This document shows positions 51,363 to 63,549 of a DNA stretch of 64,000 nt, one piece after another. The DNA comes from Mucidula mucida (taxonomy: Eukaryota; Basidiomycota; Agaricomycetes; Agaricales; Physalacriaceae). The stretch lies in NCBI GenBank assembly GCA_015501055.1, contig JADNYV010000007.1:248001-312000 (forward strand), written 5' to 3'. The number at the start of each line of letters is the position of its first letter. Position 1 is the first letter of the stretch. The position numbers and the translations under genes were made by a program. The notes under the pieces are model-generated. The model saw only the letters and a list, made by a program, of their open reading frames with translations, did no database searches and was not told the DNA's origin.

Positions 51363-53207
51363 ATGCCACCCAAGGTGCGCCAACTCTCTTCTGATCTCCG
51401 AGATTTATTTCTCAATCTCTGGCGAATTATAGCGGAAACAAGTGGACACATCGGCAGCCGGAGAATCTACTTCGACACGCGCGACTCGCAGCTCGACGCG
51501 CGCCAAGAGCAAGAAAGAGGACAAAGATGTCCAGCCCGTCAAGAAGAAGGCGCCACCGAAGAAGAAGGCTCCGACGTGCGTGTCCCCTTACTATACCATA
51601 CCCGTTGTCCTCATGTTGTCCGTGTAGACCAGTGGACGACGACGACGATGAAGAGGAAGATGATGAAGAGATAGAGGCGGTAAGCAGAGTCTGTCTGATG
51701 CAAATCATCTGCTAAATGGCTTGTGCAAAGCCGCCAGCGAAGAAAGCGAGAACAAAAGCCCCAGCCAAGCCCAAGCGTGCCAAAAAGGCTCCCACCAAGT
51801 GCGCACATATTCTGCTTTTCAATTCCGCGTTGACCAGGCCTCGCATCTTCTTCCCACTCCTTCCTTGCAACTCTCCAAAACGCGTGCTACACCCATTAGA
51901 GCTCAAGATGATGATGTCAGTACACGTGCCCTATTCCTCCCACGTGGCTGACCCGTTCACTTCACAGGAGCCATTAACCGTCAAGTGAGTTTCCTTCCAA
52001 CACCGCCATCGCCCTCTGCTCTTCTCTTCCTCGGCTCATGGGCGGCCTTATATCCTTTCTCTGCTCATGTTTTAACAAAACTTCTAGCAACGTAGACGAC
52101 CAAGCTGGCCCAAGCAAACCTGTGGCAGCAGTGCGTGATCCATGCTTCATGATCTCGCCCTGACCTGCTCCCTTTTAGCCTCCCCCAGTTGAACCAAAGA
52201 AACAGCCTATCGCCAAGCCCGAACCATACTCCCCACTCCGCGCAGCCGAACTCTTTACCAACTATGCAGACGCCGATGAACCCAATGTCATAGGTTCAGA
52301 GGGCCTCGAGAAGATATGCACGGAAGCTGACATTCCTATGGATGGCGCTCTACCCATCTTACTATCCTGGCAACTCAACGCTCAAGAAATGGGCAAGCTA
52401 GAGAAAAGCGGTTGGCTCAAATGGACAGCGGATCGAAAGTGTGTCATTCTTGCGTCCTGTTACGCGCCGTTGTTGATTTGAATTCCAGAATATCTTCATT
52501 ATCTGCTATCAAAATCGCCTTGGAAGAATTGAACGCTCTCGTGGTGGATGGAAAACCCCCGATCAAGAAGCCCGTTAAACGAACAGACGAACCGTATGAC
52601 CGGACAGAGTACTGCCTATTTGCTGAGAACCCCAAGGACGCGTTCCACAAACTGTATTTCTACTCCTTCACCCTTGTCAAACCTCCGTGGGTGCCTTCGC
52701 TCGTTCTCTTGACGTTAGTTACTGACAGTACGCGTCTAGACAATCGCGAAACATTGAGATGGATGTGAGCAGTGCCGTCAGCTCTGAGATTTCTATCACT
52801 GACCAAATTCTTAGACTGCGAAAGCATTCTGGACTGTTCTTCTCACGCCCAAATACGCGCTCATGAACGAAGTGCTTGAGTTTATCAATGTAGGTTGCTT
52901 TGTTATTCGCCAAAATACCTGAATTAATTACCTTTGTAGGGTCGCGAAGAGTCGTACAAGGCTGTGAACAAGGATCTCTGGGGAATGGTACGTACATTTC
53001 GAATTCCGTCCAGGCCGCTACTGATTTTGTTGTAGATGTTGGAATTCTGTGAGACGATGAATCCCAATCTCGATGGGTATGAGGCCGATGGGGTGGGTTC
53101 TCCGCGTGCACTTCGGCTCTCGCGATTTACTGACCGTGTCCCAGGCGTGGCCAACACTTCTTGACGAATTTGTCGCTCATAAGAAGGGAGAGAATAAATC
53201 CGATTAG
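51363..53207 (+). CDS. DCN1-like cullin neddylation scaffold (PONY domain)
   Basis: Scaffold-type E3 that helps transfer NEDD8 to cullins. ATG 51363 (MPPK, then RKQVDTSAAGES after an intron). The first 130 residues are Lys/Pro/Ala-rich and acidic tracts spread over small exons. The conserved cullin-binding domain follows: AAELFTNYADADEPNVIGSE, ADIPMDGALPILLSWQLNA, EMGKLEKSGWLKW, NPKDAFHKLYFYSFTL, NEVLEFING, NKDLWGMMLEFCETM and the signature DGAWPTLLDEFVAHKK, ending TAG at 53205-53207. The basic N-terminal extension is longer than in yeast Dcn1, which has a UBA domain there; I see no UBA here. Confidence 0.9.
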
Positions 53208-54412
53208 CTTCTACGGTATGAATTGAACCTGCAATGACGATATGTATTTGCTTTCTGTGGTGCTACGGCTATTGGTCGAACTCGGGTATCTACAAGTTCA
53301 AGGCATAAATCGCGGCCGCTCAATACCGAGCTATATCCAGGCGCTCAAGGGGGATTGCCGTCCCAGCAGTCTTCGTTCGCCATCGATATGCCAGGGTCTT
53401 TAGGAGCTTGTCCACACGGCACCGGTTGTCTTGATTCTGCGACTGTTATCCTGCTCGAATGACCAGGCGGTCGTTGAAATTTTCTTCTCTTACGCGTCTT
53501 TTAATTTATTGACGGACGTTGTCTGACAAAACGAGACCTAGTGGAGAGGAAGGCCTATCAAAACGAGGAAACGACAAGAATCGTGGACCCATTTGGCGAG
53601 ATTCACGCGGTTTCGAGGATGGATATCTGGTTCCAGGTCTTGCGAAAGGAACATGTGGTGTGCTGAGGTTAAAATTACTTACGAGACGTTCCACTTTGCG
53701 TAGATTCAACGCATCTAACGCGGGACCTGGTAACAGTCTTGGGATCCTCCCCCCTTCAGGTCGCGTTCTGGAAAACACTGACTTGCTAGGCCAACGGTGA
53801 ACTCCAGTCGGTGCCAACGATCATCCGCTGCTCTGGATAAAGCAGAGCGAACAAAGCGGGCCCAAGGTCTGTTACGTGGACATCGGCTTTTGCGCGAAAT
53901 CAACAAGTACGCTTCCGAGTATTCTCATAATGTGAGGCGAGATGACATGGGCTATGGACGGAATAACGGTATTCATCAACTTCCATGCTTCTTGGTCTTT
54001 TCTACCGGCATGGAGAATCAGCGAGATGTAAAGGCTCCTGAGCCAGCGCTACTCACATCGAAGGTGTACAGATTGTAAGAATCCGTGCACGGTGGAGAAT
54101 GGGCAGCCTGGAAAGCAGATTTTCGGGATCACGACAGAGGTGCATAGTGAAATCATGTTATATAGTGGTGGTATAGATTCTAGTCTCTACTAGAGTAAAC
54201 GAGAAAAAGATATAAGGCTACAGTGGATGGGAGTATACACAAGTGTGGATTGGGATGATACAGTGAGTTGATGCCAACGTGCAATGAGAACGAAGCGAAA
54301 AAGGAAAAGTGCTACAAATGAGTTATGCATATAGGTGGGAGCAGCGCTAAACCATAAAGCGAAGAAGGAAGGAAGGAAGAAGCATAGAGAAGAGGGGGGT
54401 AGACGAATTCAG
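53208..54412. other. no recognisable gene
   Basis: Frames of about 100 codons overlap on both strands at 53506-53817, with no motif. A run near 53280-53520 is GC-rich. The right part is the 3' flank of the DUF7330-like gene. Confidence 0.4.
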
Positions 54413-55110
54413 TCAGTCATCGAGGAGAAAGTCCCAATCAATGGTCTCCGGGGCCTTGTGGGTGCGACCAAACATGCGCTTGAGCGCCTCCTTCTGGGCG
54501 TTCTCGGGCGTGCCGGTGCGCACGTCCCACATGCGGAACGTGATGCGGCCGGACGTGACCACGACGACCTCGTCCTCCGGCAGCCCCGAGTCGACGCTGT
54601 CCTGGAAGCGGACATTAGGCATGATGCGGTTCAGGAAGCCGGAGGACAGCGACGGGCGCCCGGCGCAGTGGATGCGGCCCGTAAAGTCGGAGGGCAGGTA
54701 CACCGTCACGTCGGCGCTGCTGGCTTGGACGTCGAGGAAGAATTTGGTTTTGGGCGAGTTGCGACACTGTGTATGATGTGTTGAGATTAGCTTGACAGCG
54801 AAAGGAAGTGAGAACGTACTATTTTCGCTTTGATAGGTGCCGAGTCGTTGCCCAGGAATATGTGCATTCGGTGATCGACAGGCTGGTTGCGCGCGCGGTA
54901 GTGGGGCAGCACGACGGAGATGTCGACGGGCTTGTGCGCCACGTCGAGCTGAAAGTCCCACGCGCTCTCTGCATTGTATTTGATTTTCTGCACGCCCGTT
55001 GTTGGCGTCGCGTTTTCTGACATGAACTGCTGCCATTGTCAGCTTCAGAAACTCTTAGCAAGGAGAAGACGTACGCTTGAGTGATCACTCGTGGATTCTG
55101 AAAACATCAT
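54413..55110 (-). CDS. DUF7330-like basidiomycete protein
   Basis: Two or three exons. The first (ATG 55110 or 55107, MFSESTSDHSS) joins across an intron to FMSENATPTTGVQKIKYNAE; the Met there (55021-55023) could be an alternative start. The body reads FQLDVAHKPVDISVVLPHYR, HRMHIFLGND, then KTKFFLDVQASSADVTVYLP, FTGRIHCAG and VVVVTSGRITFRMWDV, ending DWDFLLDD with TGA at 54413-54415. The beta-rich repeat with TVYLP-xxFTG and SGxITFRMWD resembles the domain now called DUF7330. No catalytic site or signal peptide is visible. Function unknown. Confidence 0.72.
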
Positions 55111-55831
55111 GAAGGCCAAAGAGAAGAGAAAGGAGAAATAGCTGGGAACCCGCGGGCGGAAACAATACTGGCCTCCATCACGCCAGGACAACAGGGCCTT
55201 ATAAGAAACTTGGTGCCCTTGTGCTATATTTGGGTGGGAGTGCGCTCGGCGCTCCTTCCGTTTTCGGATTCTTATTGTTTCGTGAAAATGCAGATCACCG
55301 CATGCGGTCACGCAGTTGCTGTAAACGAATGTTCCTTCACCTCAATTCAGCTGACAATAATTGTTGTCTGATGGGAACAAACAATGATCCTTGTTGAGCA
55401 AATAAACAACTGGCTCTCTACAGCCCGCGATTATTGTTGCGCCGTTCTCCATTGTTCCGTATGTGCGCATTACAGAACGGAGTGCGGAGTGCTGGGCCGC
55501 TTTACCATGCGAGCTCACGTCAACATTCATCACGGCAAGCGTGCTCAAAACCATGGATCTGATGAGGCGGACGAAACGCGGTGCAGAGATAGGACATCAA
55601 AGCGAGATGGGGAGATTCGACGCCTTATTCGTCCCACCGCAACATTCCCAAGCCCGGGGCCATGGTCTTGAGATCCGTGTAGCCCTCCCATTTTTTCACA
55701 TCTAGGTCAGAATGACGGAAAACGCTCATGCAGCATGTTCAAATTCAATGTCAATATCGATGAGGGTCGATGAGTTGTGATCAATGTGGTACAAGGTCGA
55801 GTGATAAGAATAGTACAGTGGGCTTGTTCTG
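55111..55831. other. no recognisable gene
   Basis: The 288-base frame at 55384-55671 plus has no family motif and no promoter I can see. Confidence 0.4.
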
Positions 55832-57221
55832 CTAATGGACTTCGATAATGTCATCCTCTGGTACAGCCACAATCGATGCGGAGGCGGGTGGAGTGGGGGT
55901 GCTCTCACCCGGTGACTGAGGTGCCGGGGCAGTCTTCTTTCTAGGACGCGCCGCTTCCGTCAATTTGGCGAACTGCTCTCCGTACTTGCGCTATATAGAG
56001 AACAAGGTCACTACCGGGAACGCCGCCGTACAAGACTTCCCCTACCTGATGCGCTGCTGCGTCCTCGACTATCGGCTTGGACCTGCCCTCTTGTGTCTCA
56101 AGCCAACGCGTCAAGTCCGCTTTTAGCTGGAGAACGGTTTTCCTGTGCTTGACGGCCTTGTCCAGATTGGCATTGTAAACAATAACCCAACTGGAGAATG
56201 GGACATTACAGCCAGAAGAAGGACAAGGGAAATGACGGCGTACCGCTGGTATCTATTGATAAGCTGCTGTCGGTCTCCAATTACCGACAAGCCTTGTTTG
56301 ACGAGGAGGTCTTTGAGCTGCTTGTCCTTCAGCGTATCATAAGACACCTTGGGAAGCGGGCTATCCTCGTCGATGTCGGGGGTACTCGACCTGAGGCAAA
56401 CATTTTAGTCTTGTCACACACACAGCCTGCACCGAGGATCCCATACTTGGTTTTCCCTTTTCCGTTGACCGGTTTCTTGCCGGTCATCAGCTTCGACCAC
56501 GCGTCTTTCGTGCTCTTCGAGTCGGTTGTAGTACAGCCTTTGTCGAGATGCTGATTAATGACCGCTTCGGTAGCAGGCTTGTTGCACACCGGGCACGTCG
56601 TCTGCTCCTCGGCTGGATCTACTTAATACGTGAGTACAAGTTTCCATGCGGGGCAGAAAGGATGACCTACCATCCCGTTTCGAGGACGACGGTCTCGGTG
56701 GGCTCGAGAGTATTTCCACGTCCGAAGAGTCAGGATTACTGCGTTTCCGTTTCTTGGAGGATGTATTTGGCTCCGGACGGTTCGCTTTCTCGATGTATGA
56801 TAACACGGAGGCCCTATAGCCCGATATAAAGATGGAATGCCGCGCCAAGGCGTATGGTACGCACCTAGCTTCATTCCAAGCCGTGACCGCTTCCTCTAAG
56901 ACAGGATTCACCCGAAGGTGACCTTCATTCTCCTGCCCTTTTCGACACGTTGGGCACTCCTGTTTCACCGAGAGCGATTCCCTTATGCACTGCGGATATT
57001 AAAGGTCAATATATTCAACTTTACCTCGGAGACTGGCGTACCTCGGAGCAGAATGAGTGACCGCAACGCAGGCTAACTGGACCCTTGAAGAAATCTTTGC
57101 AAATGGGACAGCGAAGTGTGCTATCCAACAGTCTCAGACCAGGTGCTTTAGAACCTTCAGGAAAGTCGTGGGGCTCTGCAAGATGGGTATTCTGCCATGT
57201 AGATTCTGGTCTTTTGAACAT
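55832..57221 (-). CDS. rad18: RAD18-type E3 ubiquitin ligase for postreplication repair
   Basis: With the E2 Rad6 it ubiquitylates PCNA at stalled forks. ATG at 57219-57221. The RING finger reads LRCPICKDFFKGPVSLRCGH, SFCSE, and after an intron KQECPTCRKGQENE. Then come a Lys/Ser linker (SSKKRKRSNPDSSD), the ubiquitin-binding zinc finger TTCPVCNKPATEAVINQHLD with a final KGC, and a SAP domain (YDTLKDKQLKDLLVKQGLSV, DRQQLINRYQR). The Rad6-binding helix region WVIVYNANLDKAVKHRKTV follows, ending DDIIEVH at TAG 55832-55834. Domain order and length (about 400 residues) match fungal Rad18. Introns join in phase. Confidence 0.92.
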
Positions 57222-57654
57222 AATTGAGGTTTCGGCTACAGGAGATGCTTGAAACGGCGAAAAATTAAAGCGTTTGATATTCGTTCCTTCTCTAGCGACA
57301 CAGGGAGGCAACACGCAATGATATCGCACGTCAATGAGGAGTAGGAGCAGAGGTGGTTGACGCGTGAACGAAAACGGGAACCGGACAAACAAAGCCAAAA
57401 CTTGGCCCATTTTTGGTTCGTGACGAAGCGCGTCTTGCATTGCACGTGAGGTTACCGGTCACAAGATAAGTACGAACGTGGCGCAGGGACCAGTATGGGA
57501 AGCTATGCAATGCTTCGAAGGTTCTCATATATGAGCAAAGTACCTTAAAGCGTATGTCACACTTGTGACATTCTCGCAACAATTTCAGGCGGTATCTTCC
57601 TTCTTCTTGGAATGCACCGGCAAGTTCCAGCGCTTTCAGCGATGACTGATTCAT
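57222..57654 (-). other. possible short coding exon, identity unknown
   Basis: On the minus strand from ATG 57654 a peptide ALELAGAFQEEGRYRLKLL with ECHKCDIRFK runs to a possible GTACTTT donor near 57542. A single Cys-x2-Cys is present. No partner exon can be assigned, so this may be a small gene upstream of RAD18 or leader sequence. Confidence 0.25.
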
Positions 57655-59450
57655 TTAGAAGCTTTGATGAAGGAGCTCCCTTCTAGGTCAATACCGTTCT
57701 GGAGTGCGCTTTGGAAGTCTCACATGAGCAACCGAAGTGCACCCGACTGATTGCACTGGTTCCATAGACATCACAACTGGCATTGACCTTGGGGATTGGC
57801 TGAACGCGCGGTGGAACATCAGACATATCACAGAAAACAAGCCAATCAGACTGTTGCGGGACTGCATTGCTTCAGGACGTGATTGTAGCGACTCTGATGG
57901 CAACATTTGATACCACGGAAAATTAAGGTGCGGGAGGTGGCGGTGGGAAGATGAGAATCGTTGAGCGGTGTAGGAGACCGACACGTACACCGTTCAGCAC
58001 CGTCGCATTAGCGAATCTCACTAAATGGGATGATAAGAAGCTCTTGTACATTCTGCCATGGTACTGCATGTGTGACTGGCACAGGCAACGTCTCCGTACT
58101 AGTGCACGGATGCTATGATATGGCACTGAAATAGAACGATTGAGTCGACAAGGCCACACACCTGATCAGTGATGAGGAAAGTCCTTACATCTTCTCGAAG
58201 ATGCTCGAGGTATAACTCTACGTTTTTTGATATCGTGAGCAATACAGCGACAGAGAACACGTTCCCTATCAAAAGTAACATGCTTCATTGCTTAAGAGGA
58301 AACGTGTCTGTTGGCGATCTGTTCCACTGACGCGAACGATCTTCGAAGATGAATGATACAGTTGTTCGAACAACACTTACTGGTGGCAACCCTAGCTACA
58401 AAGGCCGGACCACGCAGACGAGATATTAACGCCCTTTCCCGTTGGTAATCACTGATTCTATCAAAATCACAGGAGTTCGAACTTGAGTTCGTAGTATAGA
58501 GAAGATTCTGCATATTTGTATTGGAAGTCAGCTACCCCGTTGATGAAGGAGCGTTTTTAAGCGCACGAGGAGACATCAGGCGATTGCAGGACCTGTGAAT
58601 TTCCCAGTGCAGCTTCGACTGGACGTACCAGTAATCTCCGCTTCCCCACGAATAACGCAAGCAGAGGAGGAGATACCCGAGTGTACTAGGTCTATAAAAG
58701 CATTGCCGTAACGAAGATCTGATTGTAGTCGTCCAGCAGGCATTACAGCTATCAGCAGCAGCACAGTGACTCAGAGCTCTCGGTATTTTTGGGATCGGTT
58801 ACATACATCCTACCGGGAAAAAAGCTCTCGGGAAGTTCCTGGAATCGGCAGAGGGAGACTGAGGTCGGGCGGGCGGTGTCGAAGAGGCCAAGTTTGAGGT
58901 GGCGCGGGGTATAAGGTGACTTCGGCGAGCTCGGACCGGTATGCAACCCTTTTCCTTGTCGTTCTTACTGCCTCCTGTGTCTCTTCTCTCATTCAATATT
59001 CAGCGCCTTCAACGGTGATTTTACGAGTCGACCGACACCGCCGGAAATCAGAAAGGAACGGTCTCTACGAGGCACTCTAGACATCTCTAATGACGGAATG
59101 CAGCTACTCGTACTCGAACGGCATTTTCTTCGGCGAAAAAACTTGGAATGGAGCCTTACGAGTATTCTAGAAGTATCGTATTCCATTATGATACTGAAAC
59201 CACTCAGATAGCATGTTTATCCGACTTTCCAAGAATCGACATTGAACAAAGCCGCGTCCCATATCCGAAGACTTGAGGAGATCCTGGTATTCCGATGCCA
59301 GATGATAGTGACTCCCGCCCCTTCCCGGATCCAGTCGGGCGTGTGTCGCATTCTTCAAGGCTGCCTCAGAGTCAAGGAAACGGAATGACTCGTCTACTGT
59401 AATTCCAATAAAATTCTTGCACTTGCATGAATTTTGAGATGAACTAATCG
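57655..59450 (-). other. no assigned gene; possible membrane-protein exons
   Basis: Minus-strand frames at 58099-58281 (ATG 58281, MLLLIGNVFSVAVLLTI) and 57688-57990 (NSLIGLFSVICLMFHRAF) each hold one hydrophobic segment and could be exons of a small membrane protein. They are too short and unconnected to support a gene call. The stretch 58750-59450 shows nothing. Confidence 0.25.
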
Positions 59451-62400
59451 CTAGTTATGTAGGTCAATCACAGCGGGTTGCTTTCTCTTCTTACCGCAAC
59501 CTGTCCCGCATCCGCAAGCGATACTTGAGCAATGTCAACTGGAACAGGTTGGTTCACCGGCAACGTAAACCGTTTCGTACCCTCAACCGCGCGCAACATG
59601 TCCGCATATCTCGAACCTAGAAGACGCCCCATAACATCATCATTCCCCACGCTTTGCAAAAACATCTTTGCTTCCGCCTGTTTTCGCGGCCACTGCCTAA
59701 CCGCTATGACTGCTTTGCTTCGTTTCAACACAAGTGGCTGTGGTGGCCGCGTTCAATGATGTCGAACTCTAATAAATCCTTGACGAGCCAGAGTTTGCCG
59801 ACGATGTGGTCCTTCTTTTCTTCACCAACGACATGGTGCGGGTCTCGGGAGTCTCCGCCTGCAGGAAGGCGTTCATTGTATTGCAGTCGCTGCAACCACA
59901 CCCGACTGTCCGCATATTGACCGGTTTGGGCTTGGCTCCCAGTATATCGTGAAGGTAAAACCCAATAAGGACCTGCATGATATTCGCGAAGGGAGCGTCA
60001 CAGATCGAGAGATCTTCTTTTCCACAGTTCCTCGTAACCGAACTGTAAGAGACTTGTAGATGGTGTCAAACGTGTCTCGTTTCATAGGTTTCTTCTGTAA
60101 GAGATCAACAAACAACGGCTGACAGGACGAGACACGTTCCGTGGAAATGTAGAGGTCACCGAGTCGGATGATGCGGTCCACTTGCTGGGTATTGCCGTTG
60201 TTGTTTGACGGGCGATAGTAGTATGGTGCCGCAACAGTGACTTCCCACAATCTGGTAGCTGTTTGTATGCATTTGTCAACAAGTGCATCGCTGGTGCACG
60301 TTGGGGCGGAATCCGAGGCTTCGCTGCCAGATTGAAGCGAGTCCTTGACCTTGTACAGCTCCTGCGAGAGCAAAACCCACAATGCATACATCGCATCGTC
60401 TTTAGCGATATTAGGATATCCTAGCAAATGATGATGTTATGAAAGTTGTATGAGAGAGGGGTAACAGCAAACGAACTTCGTGTCAAACCAACCGGCATCA
60501 TATTCTTGAATTAGCTTGACGATTACAGCCACATCGGACACCGTTGGGTTCTTAAGAGTAGAGAGGGCGTCCGTCCTCTGCTTTACTCTCCACGCTTGGA
60601 CTGCCAACGTTTCGTCTGGATAGACTAGGCCTTTAAATGTATCCAGCCAGTTCATTTTATCGGAAAACGTTCTAGATTTCACAACGACCGGCTCCAATCT
60701 GTTGCTCAATGCTCGCTAGTCAGCTTCTGAGCAATGAAATTATGTGTAACTTGCATCTCACGGATCGCATCGAAACCGAACGCCTTCCAGGCTTCGCTGA
60801 TCGCAGCCACGTTCAGGTCATGGTTCAACCAGACGGCGAGACTCTTCCACATTGCCGCATCCTTCCAGTGCACAGCGTACGATAGGAGCGCTGTGGCCAC
60901 ACTCTTCTGGTGCGTTTGAAGGTTCTGGATGACTACGTTGGCAAGTTTGATGTCGTCTTGTGTCGGGGTGTCGCTTAAAGCCGTCATGGAATTTTGCAGG
61001 CGGTGGAATCCGTAAGAGCCGTTTGGATCGCCTGCTGTGAACGCTGAAATGGAGTCGTCCTCGTGCACAATAATCATCACAGTTCGATGATAATCTACGG
61101 ATAAAGCGGTCAGCTAGAATACCAGCAGAGGAGAAGAGACTACCAACATTGATCAAGCTCGCCAGCGCCCTAGGAATGACAGGATCAGGAAAGCGAAAAG
61201 GCATGGTTGACCTTACTCACGTTTCCCATGTACCCTTCCTACTCCGTGTCGTCCGGTTCTGCGCCCTTGAACGGATCCGAAGGTATAAGTTGTGCCATTT
61301 TCATTTTCAATTCTGAGAAGCCAACATCGATGCCCTCTAGATCTACAAGATTAGTCGCCTTCAAAGTACGTTCGTACACTTCCAGCATTCCAGGAGTGTC
61401 GTCACCGTCCTCGTCTGATTCATCATCATAATAGCGCCCGCGTTTATGGTAGTCATGACCATCATCGTCGGCCACACCATGGAGATGATATTCGAGATTG
61501 GCCAGATAAATTTCAAAGCCAAGATCTGCAGCAACCTCATCTATATGCACAAGCCGGTGGGCATCTGATCCTTTTAGCGATGCCTGCCCATGGTCCAAGT
61601 CGTAGGTACTGTATTGATGTTCCAGGATGTAAGCGATGAGGTCTTGATTTCCCGTCGCATAACGTTTAGATTTCCAGGCTTCTAAAACACGACGCAGCTC
61701 TTCTGAAGCACCACTCATATCAGGTAGCCGGGGAATTGCAAGTGCAGTGGGATCCTTGATGAAAGTGCAAGTCGATAGCCGGATGTCACGGGTTTGACTT
61801 CGTGAAAAACATCTGTGTACCATGCGAGAGCCACAGTAGAGAGCAGCGACTGAGCCGCAAAGTCGAACACTTCGTAGGACGATGAATGTGACACATGCAC
61901 TTCGCCACCGGTATACATTGAAGGCAGGATGACGATGATCGTTGCGAACATTCCGGGTGACTTGGCCGTGTCCTGATGTCGGTGGAAACTAGATACATGT
62001 CAGATGAGTAGTTCGACACGTCTGAAATACTGACTGAGAGCCTTCTTGGTACAATAAAAGGTTGTACAACTCGCAACGCGTCTGCGCGACCGTGCCGGTT
62101 CCCAATTTCCTTTCGTGACGGCGCTAAGGACTTGACTCTGTACAAATTTGGCCCAAGCAGGATTCTTGAACACAATTTTGGCGGGCTCGATCTCCCAAGT
62201 GTCGCGTACTTGAGGGTTAATGATGGTTTGGTCATTATGACCGTATGGCGCGCGCGCTGAGGCGTTAATGAGGAGCTGCGCGTCGCGTTCACTGAGTGGA
62301 AGAGCAATTAAGCCAACGCCTTCAACAAAGAGAACGGGATTCGGGGCCTGTGGAAACGTGCCGCTGTACGCGAAACTGCCTTTGAAGTCGAAATCGCCTC

Positions 62401-62624
62401 CCATTGCCTTTTCAAACTCGGCCTTCAAGTTACCAGTCCTTGGAACATCCTCAGGTTTAGGCATCGGACAAGCTGTGTTGACTGGCTCTAATACTGGTAT
62501 GGATGGTTTGACAGGCGTTGGGAAGTTTGCGATGACTGTATAAGAAGTAAGGTGAGCTCTGCTGCTACTGAACACATGTTGGAGACGTACTCGACAATAG
62601 GGCTTCACGAGAGAGCCCGGACAT
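59451..62624 (-). CDS. large 2-oxoglutarate/Fe(II) oxygenase-like protein
   Basis: About 1000 residues. ATG 62624 (MSGLSREALLS) joins over an intron to IIANFPTPVKPSIP. The oxygenase core is FAYSGTFPQAPNPV, then HRHQDTAKSPGMFATIIVIL with the iron ligands His-x-Asp, TGGEVHVSHSS, and WYTDVFHEVKPVTSGYRLAL with the distal His and the 2-oxoglutarate Arg. A long helical C-terminal region follows, with VGCGCSDCNTMNAFLQ. The last exon reads ACGCGTGCGKKRKQP, a Cys-Gly-rich basic end, if one base is missing near 59523, giving TAG at 59451-59453. The prolyl-hydroxylase-like domain with this tail occurs in many fungal predicted proteins; the substrate is unknown. Confidence 0.78.
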
Positions 62625-63036
62625 GGATAAGGGCAGGTAATTGACGTTATACGCGATCTCGTCTCGTATTTATCGAGCAAGTGATTGGACGTCGCGCAAG
62701 ACTTGGCCAAAGAGAAGTTGGTGCGTCCCAAAAGGGAAGTCATCCGTGGAGGTCAAGGTGGTCCTTCCTTTTTGAGGTTTCCTTCTTCAATACGCCTAAG
62801 TACGTCCTTCGACGTCCAGTGTCCAGACGTCCACAGCTCGCGTCGTGCTCGGAAGAGGCTTGTCTAACTGATGTCTTGTATAGCTAGTGATCGAGATCAA
62901 ACAGGTCTGGCCTGGGGGGCTCCTATGACCTTTCCAGAAACTATAAAGCCTTCGACGCTCCCAATGCTTCTCTCACTTATCTTTGATCTTGTCGCTCGAG
63001 CACTTGACAACTTAACTCGTTCTTGCATATCCCACA
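62625..63036. other. divergent promoter region
   Basis: Between the oxygenase-like gene and the unknown gene at 63037. TATAAAG at 62942-62948 could serve the latter. Confidence 0.45.
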
Positions 63037-63549
63037 ATGGAGTACGGAGACGACTATTCCCGTGCTCAGCTGGCCATGGAATCCTTAACCAAATTCTACC
63101 CCGCCAGCAAGAACTACTCTCCTGACTACTCCAAGAAAGTGTTCGGATCCAAACCCTTTACCTTCGCAGTCCTGGACGTATATACGCCCAGAGACCAGCC
63201 ACTTGGACCGACAGAAGTCGAGCCTGGAATGCTAGCACCTAGCGCTAGTGGTCGCTCAGCGCGCGCTGGTTCCTCTTCCGCTGGTCGAGACAGCTGGGAG
63301 GAGCACCTTCGTACTCTTCCAACGCGAACCAAGTCACAATTAAAGCAGACCACCTCATCTTCCTCCTCGAAATCGGCGTCCTCAGGGTCACCCGAAGCAT
63401 CTACGTCGACTACGAATGCCAGAAGTTCATCACGCGAAGAGTTGTTGAATCCAGTAGCAACAAATGGTCCAGACGGGCATCAACGCCACCACGCACGCGG
63501 TCTTCGCACGACGTTTGTATTCTTTTTTGTATCTCAAGAATCAGTCTAA
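63037..63549 (+). CDS. hypothetical Ser-rich protein, 170 residues
   Basis: ATG in good context (CACAATGG). The N-terminal half has a conserved look: SLTKFYPASKNYSPDYSKKV, FGSKPFTFAVLDVYTP and PLGPTEVEPGMLAP. The rest is Ser/Thr/Ala-rich and probably disordered. I do not recognise the family. The last 15 hydrophobic residues may be read-through of an intron that begins after the low-complexity part, so the 3' end is uncertain. Confidence 0.55.
   Translation: MEYGDDYSRAQLAMESLTKFYPASKNYSPDYSKKVFGSKPFTFAVLDVYTPRDQPLGPTEVEPGMLAPSASGRSARAGSSSAGRDSWEEHLRTLPTRTKSQLKQTTSSSSSKSASSGSPEASTSTTNARSSSREELLNPVATNGPDGHQRHHARGLRTTFVFFFVSQESV

Noticed and set aside
53506..53817. Overlapping 100-codon frames on both strands
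   Set aside because: Matching open frames on both strands without motifs are expected by chance in GC-rich sequence.
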